From NCBI GenBank assembly GCA_963995525.1, contig OZ023212.1, positions 13,791,913 to 13,855,912 of the forward strand: 64,000 bases of DNA, given 5' to 3'. The position numbers and the translations under genes were made by a program. How positions within the stretch are numbered: the first letter of the stretch is position 1; every line of letters begins with the position of its first letter. The notes beneath the pieces are model-generated. The model ran no database searches. It was not told where the DNA came from and saw nothing but the letters and a program-made list of their open reading frames with translations. Source of the DNA: Escarpia spicata (Eukaryota; Annelida; Polychaeta; Sabellida; Siboglinidae). Below are positions 12,304 through 22,017 of this stretch, one piece after another.

Positions 12304-13099
12304 AGGCTGCTGCAGTCATGATATTTCAATATGTCTATCATCTGGGAATCCACCATGTGGAAGACATGGATCAGTTAACCCTATAATTGGTATAGACATC
12401 AATACAGTGTATCATGTTTCTATGTTGTGTAGAAGCAGAGATAACCAGACAGATGATTTCCATGGCAGCCATTTTGTTTTCAATATGGCCATCATCTGTG
12501 AATAATGCAAGTGGCACAACTGGATTCATTGACCTTGAAACATATTAACCACCTATGGATTTGTCATATGGAGTCCTCCATGTCAAGAGGCACTAAAATT
12601 ATGTTTGCAAAGCGTCTATGCATGGCAGCCATCTTGAATTAATTTCAATATGGCCATCATCATTCTGTTGGCATAGAATATGGCAGAAATGAATTTCTTG
12701 ACCCTGAACATGTTGGTGAAGACACAAAGAACGTGCTTATATGTTGCTTCAAAGCTTAGGTATTTGGGTGATGAATTTCCATGACGGCCATGTTGACTGT
12801 CAATATGGCAAATATCCTTTGATACTGCACATGGCAGAAATGGATTCCCTAACCTTGGAAATGTTGGTTTAGACATCAAGATCATATTTATATGTTGTTT
12901 AGAAGCTGATATACTTGCCTAATGGATTTCCGTGGCGGCCATTTTAAAAATCAAGATGGTGGCTCGGTACCATCTCGATAGCGATGGGTACCTAGCTTTA
13001 TATAATTACACATATCATAAACTACATATCTGCCAATTTTCATGCTTTTGTCAAAAAGTGCACAATTCGTCAAATTTCTGGCTGTTAGCTGCTGTACTA
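12304..13099 (-). repeat. Right terminal inverted repeat with ~155-bp tandem units
   Basis: Units ending in the inverse of GGCYGCCAT recur near 12462, 12622, 12781 and 12932, spaced 150-160 bp. The outer ~140 bp (12960-13099) matches the first 140 bp of the left arm when inverted. This supports one large TIR element. Confidence 0.75.
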
Positions 13100-13102
13100 T
13101 AT

Positions 13103-13375
13103 CTGATCTTCTCTTAATGGTCTTGTCTCTAGTATTGTCAAACGACATACTTTTAAGCGTATTTCGTAACTAAGATCCCTCAGTTCTGAAATCATTTTAG
13201 TCGCTCGCCTCTGTACTCTTTCTATCAAATATATTCCTTTTAGGATACAACTTCCACACTTGTATACAGTATAGTATGACTACTAACTATTGCTTTCTAC
13301 AGCGGTATAATTTGTTCTTTTTTCTTATACGTTATATTTCTCCTAATTAATCCAAGAATTTGATCGCTGAGACCT
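13103..13375 (-). mobile_element. CR1-like LINE, fragment 2
   Basis: Colinear with 9088-9358 of LINE B (shared landmarks: CGTAACTAAGATCCCTCAG, CTCTGTACTCTTTCTA, TTATACGTTATATTT). Together with 840-1060 it reconstitutes a single LINE copy interrupted by the 12-kb element. Confidence 0.75.
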
Positions 13376-13521
13376 TTGAAACTGCAATTTCAAAGTGTAA
13401 TAAAATTACTTTTGAAAGGTCAAATCTAAATGGCACAATTTCCTTCAAAAGACCAATACGATACACGGGAATTACTGGAAGTTGTACGGAACAAACAAGT
13501 AATGAGAGTCGTGTACATTAC

Positions 13522-13699
13522 CAGTGTGGCTGTACTTCGAAGTGGATGTCCATGACCATCACGACCGGACCTTTTGCTATGCGGATGCCGACACTTCTGG
13601 CGTGTATAAGTCCGAGCTGTTTGGGGCTGCGATAGATCACGATCGAGATGTTTTTGAATACAGACGCCGCGTAGTTCTCCAAAATATCCTTGTGAAGTT
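13522..13699 (-). CDS. GalNAc-transferase-like gene, exon 4 (GT-A core with D-x-H)
   Basis: This 178-nt exon has its acceptor at 13701-13700 (GATTCAG) and donor GT at 13521-13520 (CACTG|GTAATG). It encodes residues 135-192, including LHKDILENY, IVIYRSPKQLGLIHARSVG and AKGPVVMVMDIHFEVQPHW. The D-x-H triad that binds Mn2+ and UDP-GalNAc is kept as DIH. The usual DSHCE context is changed to DIHFE, and the usual REGLIRAR segment is altered. This indicates a divergent family member. Phase 1 in and phase 2 out agree with exons 3 and 5. Confidence 0.8.
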
Positions 13700-13789
13700 C
13701 TGAATCGAAACAACAGCGCGTCGTTAATTTTAAATCTGTAGATGCGGCGATATGTTGGTGGCGTGACGGTGACAATATTGTCAACGACG

Positions 13790-14142
13790 ATGACGATCAA
13801 ACAGGTTGGACGGTACGAGAGACGTGACAGACTTACCATTGAGACTGTGATAGTCAACGATGACGACATGTCACGGCATGAGGGACGTCACATAGTTACC
13901 ACTGATACTGGGATCGTCAACGATGACGACACTTCACGGCACGAGAGACTTGGCAAACGTACCATTGAGAATGGGATCGTCAACGGTGTAACGCACGAGT
14001 GACGGGACAGATTTACGATTGAGATTATTGTCGTCAACGATGACGACACGTCACGACACGAGATACACGACAGACTTACCATTGAGAATGAGATCGTCAA
14101 CGATGATGATATGTCACGGCACGAGATACATGACAGACTTAC
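13790..14142 (-). repeat. 62-bp minisatellite in intron 3, derived from the exon 3/intron junction
   Basis: About six units of ~62 bp (starts near 13836, 13898, 13960, 14016, 14078, 14140 on the plus strand). Read on the minus strand each contains the last bases of exon 3 (..ATCGTTGACGA..TCTCAATG) plus the donor GTAAGTCTGTC. The array abuts exon 3 directly and fills most of the 443-bp intron. The unit length is 2 mod 3, so alternative donor use would shift frame. Confidence 0.85.
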
Positions 14143-14318
14143 CATTGAGACTATGGTCGTCAACGATGACGATCTCTCTCAGGAGGCGTGCCGGGGTGTG
14201 CTGTACGAGGGAGTGAAGCGTATGGATGATCTCGAGCAGGTCTTCATTCGTGTGGAAGCACGTCACGATGGACGCCTGGGGCAGCACCGAAATGTCCCCG
14301 TACACCTTGCTCTTGCAT
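14143..14318 (-). CDS. GalNAc-transferase-like gene, exon 3 (start of GT-A domain)
   Basis: This 176-nt exon has its acceptor at 14320-14319 (GGACAG) and donor GT at 14142-14141 (AATG|GTAAGT). It encodes residues ~76-133: CKSKVYGDISVLPQASIVTCF, then a HTNED...TLHSLVQHTPARLL segment and REIVIVDDHSLN. This corresponds to the N-terminal UDP-binding part of GalNAc-transferases (ASIVICFHNE, LLxEIILVDD). One extra residue sits in the FHxNE segment. Phase agrees with exons 2 and 4. Confidence 0.82.
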
Positions 14319-14350
14319 CTGTCCAAGTCCACCAATACACAGAATGAATA

Positions 14351-14539
14351 CAGTCGAACTTCGTTTTACGGTCACCTCGGGTATACAGCCACTTCGCAAT
14401 TAAGGTCACCTAGGGATAGTCCCAAATTTGTTCCATATACAGTAAAGTATAGGAAAGTAGTTCCACTAATACGGTCACCTCGCTATTCAGGTAACTTTTA
14501 TCCAGTCCCATGGGTAATCTTAATAGAGAAGTTCCGCTG
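14351..14539. mobile_element. pogo/Tc1-mariner-like MITE
   Basis: Ends are CAGTCGAACTTCG at the left and CAGCGGAACTTC at the right in inverse orientation, flanked by TA (14349-14350, 14540-14541). The internal GTCACCTCG repeats are typical of pogo-type ends. The 189-bp element has no coding capacity. It lies just upstream of exon 3. Confidence 0.6.
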
Positions 14540-14541
14540 TA

Positions 14542-15763
14542 CACTCGTTAGACAATGCCATAGGACGCGGTATGATTAGACCTACGCTATTTGGCAAAAT
14601 CGTGAGGTTACTTTGGTTGATACGTTAACCCGTCAATCGCAGTCACTGGTCCAACCTCATCTGGTACGCAACAAAGAGTACTTTCCGCACGTTGCGGATA
14701 TAATTAAAAATACATATACTTACCAGGTAAACCGATGCACCAGTTCATATCCATGTAACAATAATACTGAACTGAATAATTTGTTTCTCATTCCCGTACA
14801 CTTTTGTACATTCACGAAGTATTGATAAGCAGAGAGTAATGTACGCTGTAAATAGTGTGTGGTTTCTTTCCTTCATATAATTGAATGAATGACATGTGGT
14901 TTCTGTAATTTACACACTATTGTTGAATGTTGTTAATGTTAGGTGGTAGGCTCTAATTGTATCAGATACATAATTGGAATAACAGTTTTTTTAATTATCA
15001 ATTTCTAAATTATTACTTAAACAACAAGGCGAAAGCCCGCCTTTTCATTTTAGTGGGGGACGTCCAGCTAGAAATTCCTACGTTTCTTTGGGGAAAACTG
15101 GTTACGCGACGGAAATGATAATGATGACGGTTTCTTGCGTCGTGACTCCTAACTTTGCACTTTGCTTCTGGCAATGTTCTTGTTCAAGCGTGACGTCTGG
15201 CAGCGATCAGCGTCAGACCAATGGAACTCAGTAGACTGGTCGATAACATCAGCACTGACAACGTAGTGGCGTATACATCCCGTTCGAGAGTCACGATTTG
15301 TAGTCACGAACTGGCAAAACTGCTTGTCTAATCGGTCAGTGTGACATCTTATGAGGGACGTAGTTAATATTCTTCTAAAACACTAGTATTGGACAAGGCA
15401 TAACTAAATGTGACCAGTCATATATAACACAGTTTGGCGAATACAGAGGTACCAGGCATATCGCGAAGGTGGTTTTTCTTTTACTGTAGGCCTACGGAAT
15501 ATATCGATCTACCGTTTATCAGTCAAAATATACCACCAAATCTTCATTTCAAGATATATAATTAACTCGTTTTGAATCTAATTACATCTGCAAACCAACA
15601 TTTCAAGTTGAACATATTTTTATGAAAGTGAACTAACATTAATTAAATAATCAAAAAATATTCGGTTTGCAGAGGAAACTTCTTTTGACACACGCCTCGC
15701 GAATACAACGCGAACTTCTTGGCGCCAGATCGTCAGATCTACCGCTTTGTGTCATATGTCACG
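14542..15763. other. Intron 2, right of the pogo-like MITE: nothing recognised
   Basis: No ORF above 70 codons, no known repeat and no exon with convincing splice signals was seen. Confidence 0.35.
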
Positions 15764-15963
15764 ATAAATAAATAAAAGTAATTATATAGCGCCCGATCAA
15801 TTAAAATTGTTCTCGGGCGCTTTACATACATGCACACATATATAATAATATTTTACATAAAAAGAAATGCTAACTAAGAAATAAATGTGTAAACAAATAT
15901 AATATTATCTTAAATATAGTTACTAAAAACAATTTAAAGAATAGAGATAATTAAAAACGGTTA
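15764..15963 (-). mobile_element. LINE G 3' UTR (interrupted by Ngaro)
   Basis: Antisense AT-rich tail with a stem-loop AGCGCCCGA...TCGGGCGCT (15788-15821) very like that of LINE F at 45420-45460. The sequence is cut at 15963 by the Ngaro left repeat and continues at 22441. Confidence 0.65.
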
Positions 15964-16271
15964 CATAAATGGATGTATGTGAACGACAGGGACATACTGA
16001 GTTTTATGTGGAAAAACAGCGTTAATTAATTGAAACATAGGCACCGTAGCTATCAAACTGATACACATTTGGCTACGAGGGTATTCGCGCATGCGCGGTA
16101 GACACTCCTATATAAGCATATGCAATGAGAGGGTCTGCCTCCATTCTGCGAATCGTTCGAAGTATAACACGGTTAATTTTGGCCTTGCCTGAATTTTGAA
16201 TTTCGATTTGCGAGTTTTAGTATAATGGTGGTTGTTGTGGATTAGTTTTGTGTGTGTAGTGATTGAATTAA
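15964..16271 (+). repeat. Ngaro repeat A1 (LTR-like)
   Basis: Starts GGATGTATGTGAACGACAGG. It includes a TATATAAGCATATGC promoter-like stretch at ~16110 and matches 22074-22377 with few differences. An 11-bp duplication (GGTGCGATTCG) is present only in the right copy. Confidence 0.9.
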
Positions 16272-16314
16272 ACATTTCATCCGAGTTGTTTAAAGTGTTT
16301 TAGGTGACCGGTCT

Positions 16315-17025
16315 TTGAATATGAGAATTCGAAAAAGCACGCCATTTTGCATTCGTTCATCTTGTGAAAGCAGGTGGGTATTGGTGTCGCTTAATAGTGA
16401 TAAGTCGAGTTGCTTCGGGATGGCGACATGCCGCGACAAAGTGTGGATAGTCGGAGACTCGCACGTTTTCTGGCTGGAGAAGTTTGTCGCATCGACCGAG
16501 GTAAGATTTTCCGGTTCATTGTTAGACTGCGTGGATTGCCAGATAGCATTTCACGGGCATCGTGGGGGAACTGTGGCTTCGCTGGCAGGTAATAGAAGTC
16601 TTAGGAGGCAGTTAGCCATCGAATGCCCTAGCGGGTGTGTGCTGTGTATCGGCGGTAACGACATTGATCACGCAGGGCCCCCGCACACACTGAAGGTAGG
16701 GATGCGTTTGTACAAATTCGCCCAGGAGTTGTTGGGCCTGGGCCTTAAAAAGGTGGTCGTGACTCAAATTGTGAGAAGGGAATCATATCGACACATCACC
16801 TACGAGGAAGGTACGAGTAGAGTTACGGAAATTAACGAGTTTTTGAAGGCTGTGTGTGATGCTCCCAGTTTATCGTTCTGAAGACACAAAGGGTTTTGGA
16901 ATGTCCAGCGTCAAATATTCCGTCCGGATGGGGTCCATTTTAATGACTTGGGTAACCACAAACTGTTTCATAGCATAAAAGGTGCAGTGTTTAGTGCAGT
17001 GAAGTCGGTTCACCAGTATCAGTAA
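16315..17025 (+). pseudogene. Ngaro ORF: SGNH hydrolase-like protein with one in-frame TGA
   Basis: The protein contains block I VWIVGDSHVFW (catalytic Ser in GDSH), block III CIGGNDID and, after an in-frame TGA at 16879-16881, block V RPDGVHFNDLG with the Asp/His pair. The frame then runs to a TAA at 17023-17025 (237 codons in total). The first methionine codon in the frame is at 16321; a second candidate start is just before CRDKVWIVGDSH. SGNH/GDSL hydrolase domains are known in some Ngaro elements; their role is unproven. The single TGA, where Trp is plausible, is the only visible lesion. Confidence 0.75.
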
Positions 17026-17089
17026 TCGGGCAATAAAAGGGGTAGCTGCCGCTAAATTACGGCGGCTATGGTATACTATAGAGAGTTAT

Positions 17090-17880
17090 TACTTAACCAA
17101 CATGCAAAAACTGAGGCATGTTCAATATACCATGGGCAGCCAAGCTGCTGCGGAGGCTTTGGATTGCAAGTATTTAACCAACATGCAAAACTTTGGAGGC
17201 ATGTCCTGTATAACTTACTTTTTAACATTACCAAGTGACTCGGGTGGCTTTGGTTTGAGATTATATAACCACCATGCAATCAGTTGGAGGCATGCTTTAT
17301 CTAGGTAGCTTAGACCGCCAAGCAATTACGGAGGCTTTGGATTTTTAGTAATTAACCCACATGCAAAATTTTGGAGGCATGTCCTATACAACTTACATTG
17401 CCAAGCGATTGGGAAGCCTAAGCGATTCAGGAGACTTTGGTTGTAATTATTTAACCACCATGCACACAGTTGGAAGCATGTTTTATCTATGCAGCTTAGA
17501 CCGCCAAGCAATTACGGAGGCTTTGTAATTTTAGCAATTAACCCACATGCAAAATTTTGGAGGCATGTCTTATACAATTCAGTTTACCAAGCGATTCGGG
17601 AGGCTTTGGTTTGTGATTAGTTACCCACTTTGAAAACAGTTGGAGGCATGTTTTATCTATGCATCTTCGACCGCCAAGCAATTATGGAGGCTTTGGACTT
17701 TTAGCAATTAACCCACATGCACAATTTTGGAGGCATGTCCTGTGCAATTTATTTTACCAAGCGATTCGGAAGGCTTTGATTTGTGATTAGTTACCCACTT
17801 TGAAAACAGTTGGAGGCATGTTTCATCTATGCAGCTGAGACCGCCGGGCAATTACGGAAGTTTTGGAAGGCTTTGATTTG
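17090..17880 (+). repeat. ~170-bp tandem repeat between Ngaro ORFs
   Basis: Units beginning GACCGCCAAGCAATTACGGA recur near 17312, 17498, 17668 and 17838, with an earlier diverged unit near 17141. Each unit has two half-units with GGAGGCTTTGG and GGAGGCATG. The last unit runs into the start of the Gag-like ORF. Confidence 0.85.
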
Positions 17881-17894
17881 TGTGCGGACAGGCG

Positions 17895-18749
17895 ATGCCT
17901 TCGTCTACAGCTGATCCGGTCGCTTCGACTAGCCGACAGGAGGTGGCACCGACTAGATCTGCCGCATCGGCAGTTGCTCCTCCTTGGCCGACAGTGGATG
18001 GCATGGTAGAGGGCCACCCCGTGCCAGGTATTGTTGACGCAATCAATGTACTGCCAAAGAATACTCAGAATAGGGTAGCCAGTCTGGTTTTGCAAACTTT
18101 GGCACTACATGCTCATGTCCCAGAGAAAGTTAGGGCTAAGATTTGGGTGGGGGAGTATGTAGATTTATACACTCTGCTGCCAGAGGTTAGCATGCAACAG
18201 CTGGATTATAACCTAACGATTCGACCAGGGGGTGATAATAGTAACCCTGCAGTTTGCATGACCCCAAAGTCAAGACCCGAAATTCGCACTTTTAGTCAGT
18301 GGTCCAGGGCGTTTCAAGTGTACATGTCCGTGTTCTTGGTGAAGCCAGTCAATGCCCTGGCGGCACCAAAGATGCTAAAGTATATGCAGGTGATTAGAAA
18401 TCTGTCAGAGCAGGGTGGGAACTGGCGAGGGTACGATGAGTCGTTCAGGACGCTAATGCGTAGCGAGGGATGGGCCTGGGACTGCATAAACTATGAGTTG
18501 TGGTTCAATGCTTCACAGCAGCAGATACCCAGGGTGGCACCACAGGTGGGACCTTCTTTTCTTGGCAGAGGTACGGGTCCCCGCACGAACCGGGTCTGCT
18601 TTGCGTATAACCAGGGACGCTGTCTGCGGAATCCCTGTCCTTTCAGGCATCTCTGCAGGTGGTGCAGTGGGGGCCTCCCTGGATTCCAATGCACCAAGTT
18701 TCGTATCCGCAAATCAGGCAATTTCCAGCGACCAATGCCCAGACAGTAA
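17895..18749 (+). CDS. Ngaro Gag-like protein with CCCH-type finger
   Basis: About 285 codons from the first ATG at 17895 (the open frame starts at 17880). The N-terminus is Ala/Ser/Pro-rich. The middle contains VHDAIN-like helical segments (LPKNTQNRVASLVLQTLALH) and FSQWSRAFQVYMSVF, a pattern seen upstream of RT in DIRS/Ngaro elements. The C-terminus has CFAYNQGRCLRNPCPFRHLC, a Cys/His cluster for nucleic-acid binding. It overlaps the RT ORF in the next frame at 18493-18749, suggesting frameshifting or re-initiation. The frame is intact. Confidence 0.75.
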   Translation: MPSSTADPVASTSRQEVAPTRSAASAVAPPWPTVDGMVEGHPVPGIVDAINVLPKNTQNRVASLVLQTLALHAHVPEKVRAKIWVGEYVDLYTLLPEVSMQQLDYNLTIRPGGDNSNPAVCMTPKSRPEIRTFSQWSRAFQVYMSVFLVKPVNALAAPKMLKYMQVIRNLSEQGGNWRGYDESFRTLMRSEGWAWDCINYELWFNASQQQIPRVAPQVGPSFLGRGTGPRTNRVCFAYNQGRCLRNPCPFRHLCRWCSGGLPGFQCTKFRIRKSGNFQRPMPRQ

Positions 18750-20349
18750 GCATGCCATGCCCTCGCCAGTTTCACCAGTCGCTCTAAGCGAAGTGTTAGA
18801 GGGTTACGATGTTGTAAAAAGCCGGTATCTTGTTAATGGGTTTGCTTCAGGATTTGAAATAGGTTGTTTGGACGTACCAATACAGAACACAGAGGTCAAC
18901 AACATGAAATCTGCTTTTGAATTCTCTCAGGTAATCGATTCAAAGTTAAAAAAGGAATTAGAACTGGGTAGGATTTTAGGTCCCTTTCCAGTGCCACCAG
19001 CTAATCCGGCTTACAGGATCTCACCGCTAGGTGTTGTGCCTAAGAAAGTGCCAGAGGAATTTAGAGTGATTCACAATTTATCTTACCCAGATGGTAATTC
19101 AGTTAACGATTACATTCCCAGGGAATTTTCCACTTTGCAATATGCAACGATACAAGATGCCATTTTTTTCATTAAGGATTCTGAGGACATTGTTTATATG
19201 GCTAAAGTAGATGTAGAGGCAGCCTTTCGAATTATACCTATTGCTAAGACAGATCAGCCTTTGTTAGGTTTTCAATGGAGAGGACTTTATTACATGGATG
19301 CTGTGTTACCTATGGGTTGTTCGAGTTCTTGCCCCATCTTTGAAACTTTCAGCACTGCGATTGAATGGGTTGCTATGAAAAAATTAGGGGTAACAAAGGT
19401 GATTCACGTAATTGATGACTTCCTGTTTTTAGCTAGTTCTCATGCTAAATGTCTCAGTGATATGCAAGCGTTTATCAAGCTATGTGGGCAACTTGGTGTC
19501 CCATTGGCGCCAGGGAAGTCAGTGGGGCCATCTACAACACTGCAATTTTTGGGTATAACGTTAGATACCGTAAGCATGAAAGCACGTCTGCCTAATAATA
19601 AGCTAGCACAGTGTAGATCATTGTTGCAGTCGTTTTTGAGCAGGGAGAAAGTCACACTAAGGGAATTGCATTCGCTCATAGGGGTATTAAACTTCAGCTG
19701 TTATGTAATCCCAGGAAGTAGTTTTTTACGGCGGTTAATTGATAAAACTTTGGGTGTCAAAAGGCCACAGTTTCACATTAGACTGTCTAGACAGGTGAAG
19801 CTAGATCTGCTAACTTGGCAGGAGTTTTTAACAAGTGTCAACGGAAAAGCCTTCTTCGTGGATGACAACTTTCTTACTGGGGATTACTTGCAATTATTTA
19901 CGGATGCCTCAGGGGGCGTCGGCTATGGGGCGGTGTGTGGCCCCGAGTGGTTTTCTGGTAGATGGCCAATTTCTTGGAATGACCTCAATATCACAGTGTT
20001 AGAGTTATATCCAATTGTAGCGGCTGTGGAGACGTGGAGTGCTTCATGGGCCAACAGTAGTGTATGCTTATACACAGATAATGAGGCATTGGTCGCGATC
20101 ATTAATAAGCAGACGTCCAAGGAACCTTGTGTAATGGTGTTAATGAGAAAGTTAATTCTTTCTTGCTTGCGTTATAATATTCACTTTACGGCTCGCCATG
20201 TTCCAGGTCATGACAATACTCTCGCTGATAAATTATCTCGTTGTCAGATAGACGAGTTTCTGGCCCTGGCTCCATGGGCCAATTCCGAACCAGCGACGGT
20301 GCCGTTCCACGTCTCCCCAGCCGCCTTAGGGACACTATCCAAGTACTGA
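18493..20349 (+). CDS. Ngaro reverse transcriptase-RNase H
   Basis: The open frame is 618 codons. RT motifs are PLGVVPKKVPEEFRVIHNLS, MAKVDVEAAFRIIPI, LPMGCSSSCPIFE, HVIDDFLFLA (Asp pair at 19414-19419) and LQFLGITLD. The xIDD active site is typical of DIRS/Ngaro RTs. RNase H follows from ~residue 470 with LFTDASGGVGYGA, LELYPIVAAVE, LYTDNEALVAIINK and HVPGHDNTLADKLSR, so all catalytic acids are visible. The first ~90 codons overlap the Gag ORF in another frame and are probably not translated alone. There are no stops, so this is the best-preserved gene of the element. Confidence 0.9.
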   Translation: MSCGSMLHSSRYPGWHHRWDLLFLAEVRVPARTGSALRITRDAVCGIPVLSGISAGGAVGASLDSNAPSFVSANQAISSDQCPDSKHAMPSPVSPVALSEVLEGYDVVKSRYLVNGFASGFEIGCLDVPIQNTEVNNMKSAFEFSQVIDSKLKKELELGRILGPFPVPPANPAYRISPLGVVPKKVPEEFRVIHNLSYPDGNSVNDYIPREFSTLQYATIQDAIFFIKDSEDIVYMAKVDVEAAFRIIPIAKTDQPLLGFQWRGLYYMDAVLPMGCSSSCPIFETFSTAIEWVAMKKLGVTKVIHVIDDFLFLASSHAKCLSDMQAFIKLCGQLGVPLAPGKSVGPSTTLQFLGITLDTVSMKARLPNNKLAQCRSLLQSFLSREKVTLRELHSLIGVLNFSCYVIPGSSFLRRLIDKTLGVKRPQFHIRLSRQVKLDLLTWQEFLTSVNGKAFFVDDNFLTGDYLQLFTDASGGVGYGAVCGPEWFSGRWPISWNDLNITVLELYPIVAAVETWSASWANSSVCLYTDNEALVAIINKQTSKEPCVMVLMRKLILSCLRYNIHFTARHVPGHDNTLADKLSRCQIDEFLALAPWANSEPATVPFHVSPAALGTLSKY

Positions 20350-20931
20350 TGCAGGCGTCATTGACATCGTCATCAAAGGCCCAGTATGAAAGGGCTTGGG
20401 CAAAATTTGTAGTTTTTTTTCAATCGTTATGCTCTGTTCCTCGGTTACCTGTGCCCATCGCTATGATGATGGGTTTTATTGCGTATTTACATAATGCGGG
20501 GGTATGCGCCTGCGTCTATTATTTCTACGGTCTCGGCCATTTCATATTTTCATAAAATTAATGGTTTGCAGGACCCAGCCAAGAATGCAATGACTGAGGG
20601 CCTTCAGTCATTGCAGGTCGATGGACAGTGTATTGCGGGCACTTCAATTTATCTAGCAAAATTTCTCAGAATTTTTTTTCTTGTTAGGGGTACAGGTGTG
20701 GCTCCATTATTTGCATATGCGGATGGTACACCTATGCTACGTCGCGAGTTCGATATGCTTCTAAAACGTCTACTGGAGTTTTGCGGGTTAAGCCCGAGAG
20801 TGTTTAAAGGGCACAGCTTCAGAATTGGGGCCGCAACATCAGCTGCATTGCGAGGTGAATCAGATGCGCAAATTAGAGCTGCAGGTAGATGGTCGTCTGA
20901 TGCGTTTAGGAAGTACATTCGCATATCGTAG
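20241..20931 (+). pseudogene. Ngaro tyrosine recombinase, frameshifted and internally deleted
   Basis: The N-terminal core-binding part (SKAQYERAWAKFVVFF) is in the frame of 20241-20555. The rest is in the frame of 20479-20931, so a frameshift lies near 20490-20510. The C-terminal catalytic part keeps FKGHSFRIGAATSAA (H-x-x-R), AAGRWSSDAFRKYIR (Trp/His position and Tyr). Between EGLQSL and PLFAYADG only about 35 residues remain where about 130 are usual, so the segment with the first catalytic Arg is missing. The recombinase is therefore non-functional here. Confidence 0.8.
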
Positions 20932-21004
20932 GGTGGCACTGTAGGAACAGGGGTTTTTCAGTTAGGTTTTATTCTCACGCTGTTACGGTGGCTCTGTGAT
21001 GTCG

Positions 21005-21665
21005 GTTTTTCAATTAGGTTTTAATTTTACTTTGTTGCAACTACAGGGGATATGGCACAGTCTTCTGGGATAGACTGGGTGTTACACAACTGGAATATGA
21101 CTAGTACTCTGACATGGGCGGAGTTTGTGGTTGTATTTCTGTTGGGTACTCCGAGTGGGGGGGATTAGTTTGGGCTCTGACAGGGGTGGCGACTTTACCT
21201 AGCTTACCTATCATTTCTGGGATAAAAGGGGGTACACAATGGGGATATGACCTTGATTCTGACAGTGGCGGAGTTAACAGTTGTATCTCTGTTGGGTACT
21301 CCTGAGTTAGGAATACTGTGGTAATGGGGTTTTCAATTAGGTTTAATCTACTTTATTGCGGCTACAGGGGGTATGGCACAGACGCTGTCAGGGACGGCGT
21401 CTGTCGCTGTATCTTCTGGGATAGAATGGGTGTTACACAACAGGAATATGACCGGTACTCTGACAGTGGCGGAGTTAGTGGTTGTATTTCTGTTGGGTAC
21501 TCCGAGTGGGGGGGGGATTAGTTGGGCTCTGACAGTGGTGGGGTCTTTACCTAGCTTTTCGAATGTTTCTTGGATAAAAGGGGGTACACAATGGGGATAT
21601 GACCGGGATTCTGACAGTGGCGGAGTTAACGGTTGTATCTCTGTTGGGTACTCCGAGTTGGGGGA
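21005..21665 (+). repeat. ~323-bp tandem repeat with internal sub-repeats, 3' of Ngaro recombinase
   Basis: Two long units start at TTTTCAATTAGGTTT (21006, 21329). Each holds two copies of a GACAGTGGCGGAGTTA ... CTGTTGGGTACTCC module, so four modules occur in total. Short ORFs through it are artefacts. Confidence 0.8.
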
Positions 21666-22017
21666 TTAGTCTAGGCTCTGGCAGTGGCAGAGTCTAATGC
21701 TGGGACATGAGTAATTTATATTATACTTGATGGTTATTATTACCTGTAGCTTTTGTAGGTTTTAAGTCTTATTTGGTGGGGCTCGGTCACAATTTGGGTG
21801 ACCTGGTGGCGGAGTGACCCCCACCCATATGGTGAATGTCGCATATTAGTCAGTAGTCATTTACTTATTAGGCATATTATTATCAATGGTGTGACCACAC
21901 AATGCATTTGCGAATTATACATATTGTCTTAAATTAGCAGTCAGGGGCCGGCATGCTTGCTGTGATTATTTGATTTTATTATAGTTGTGTACAATTACTA
22001 GTGCTGTAATAAATGTC

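Noticed and set aside
14600..15400. Possible upstream GalNAc-transferase exon in intron 2
   Set aside because: No frame with both splice signals was convincing.
17090..21665. Tandem repeats as a CRISPR-like array
   Set aside because: Units are 170 and 323 bp without short conserved repeat/unique spacer structure, and the genome is eukaryotic.
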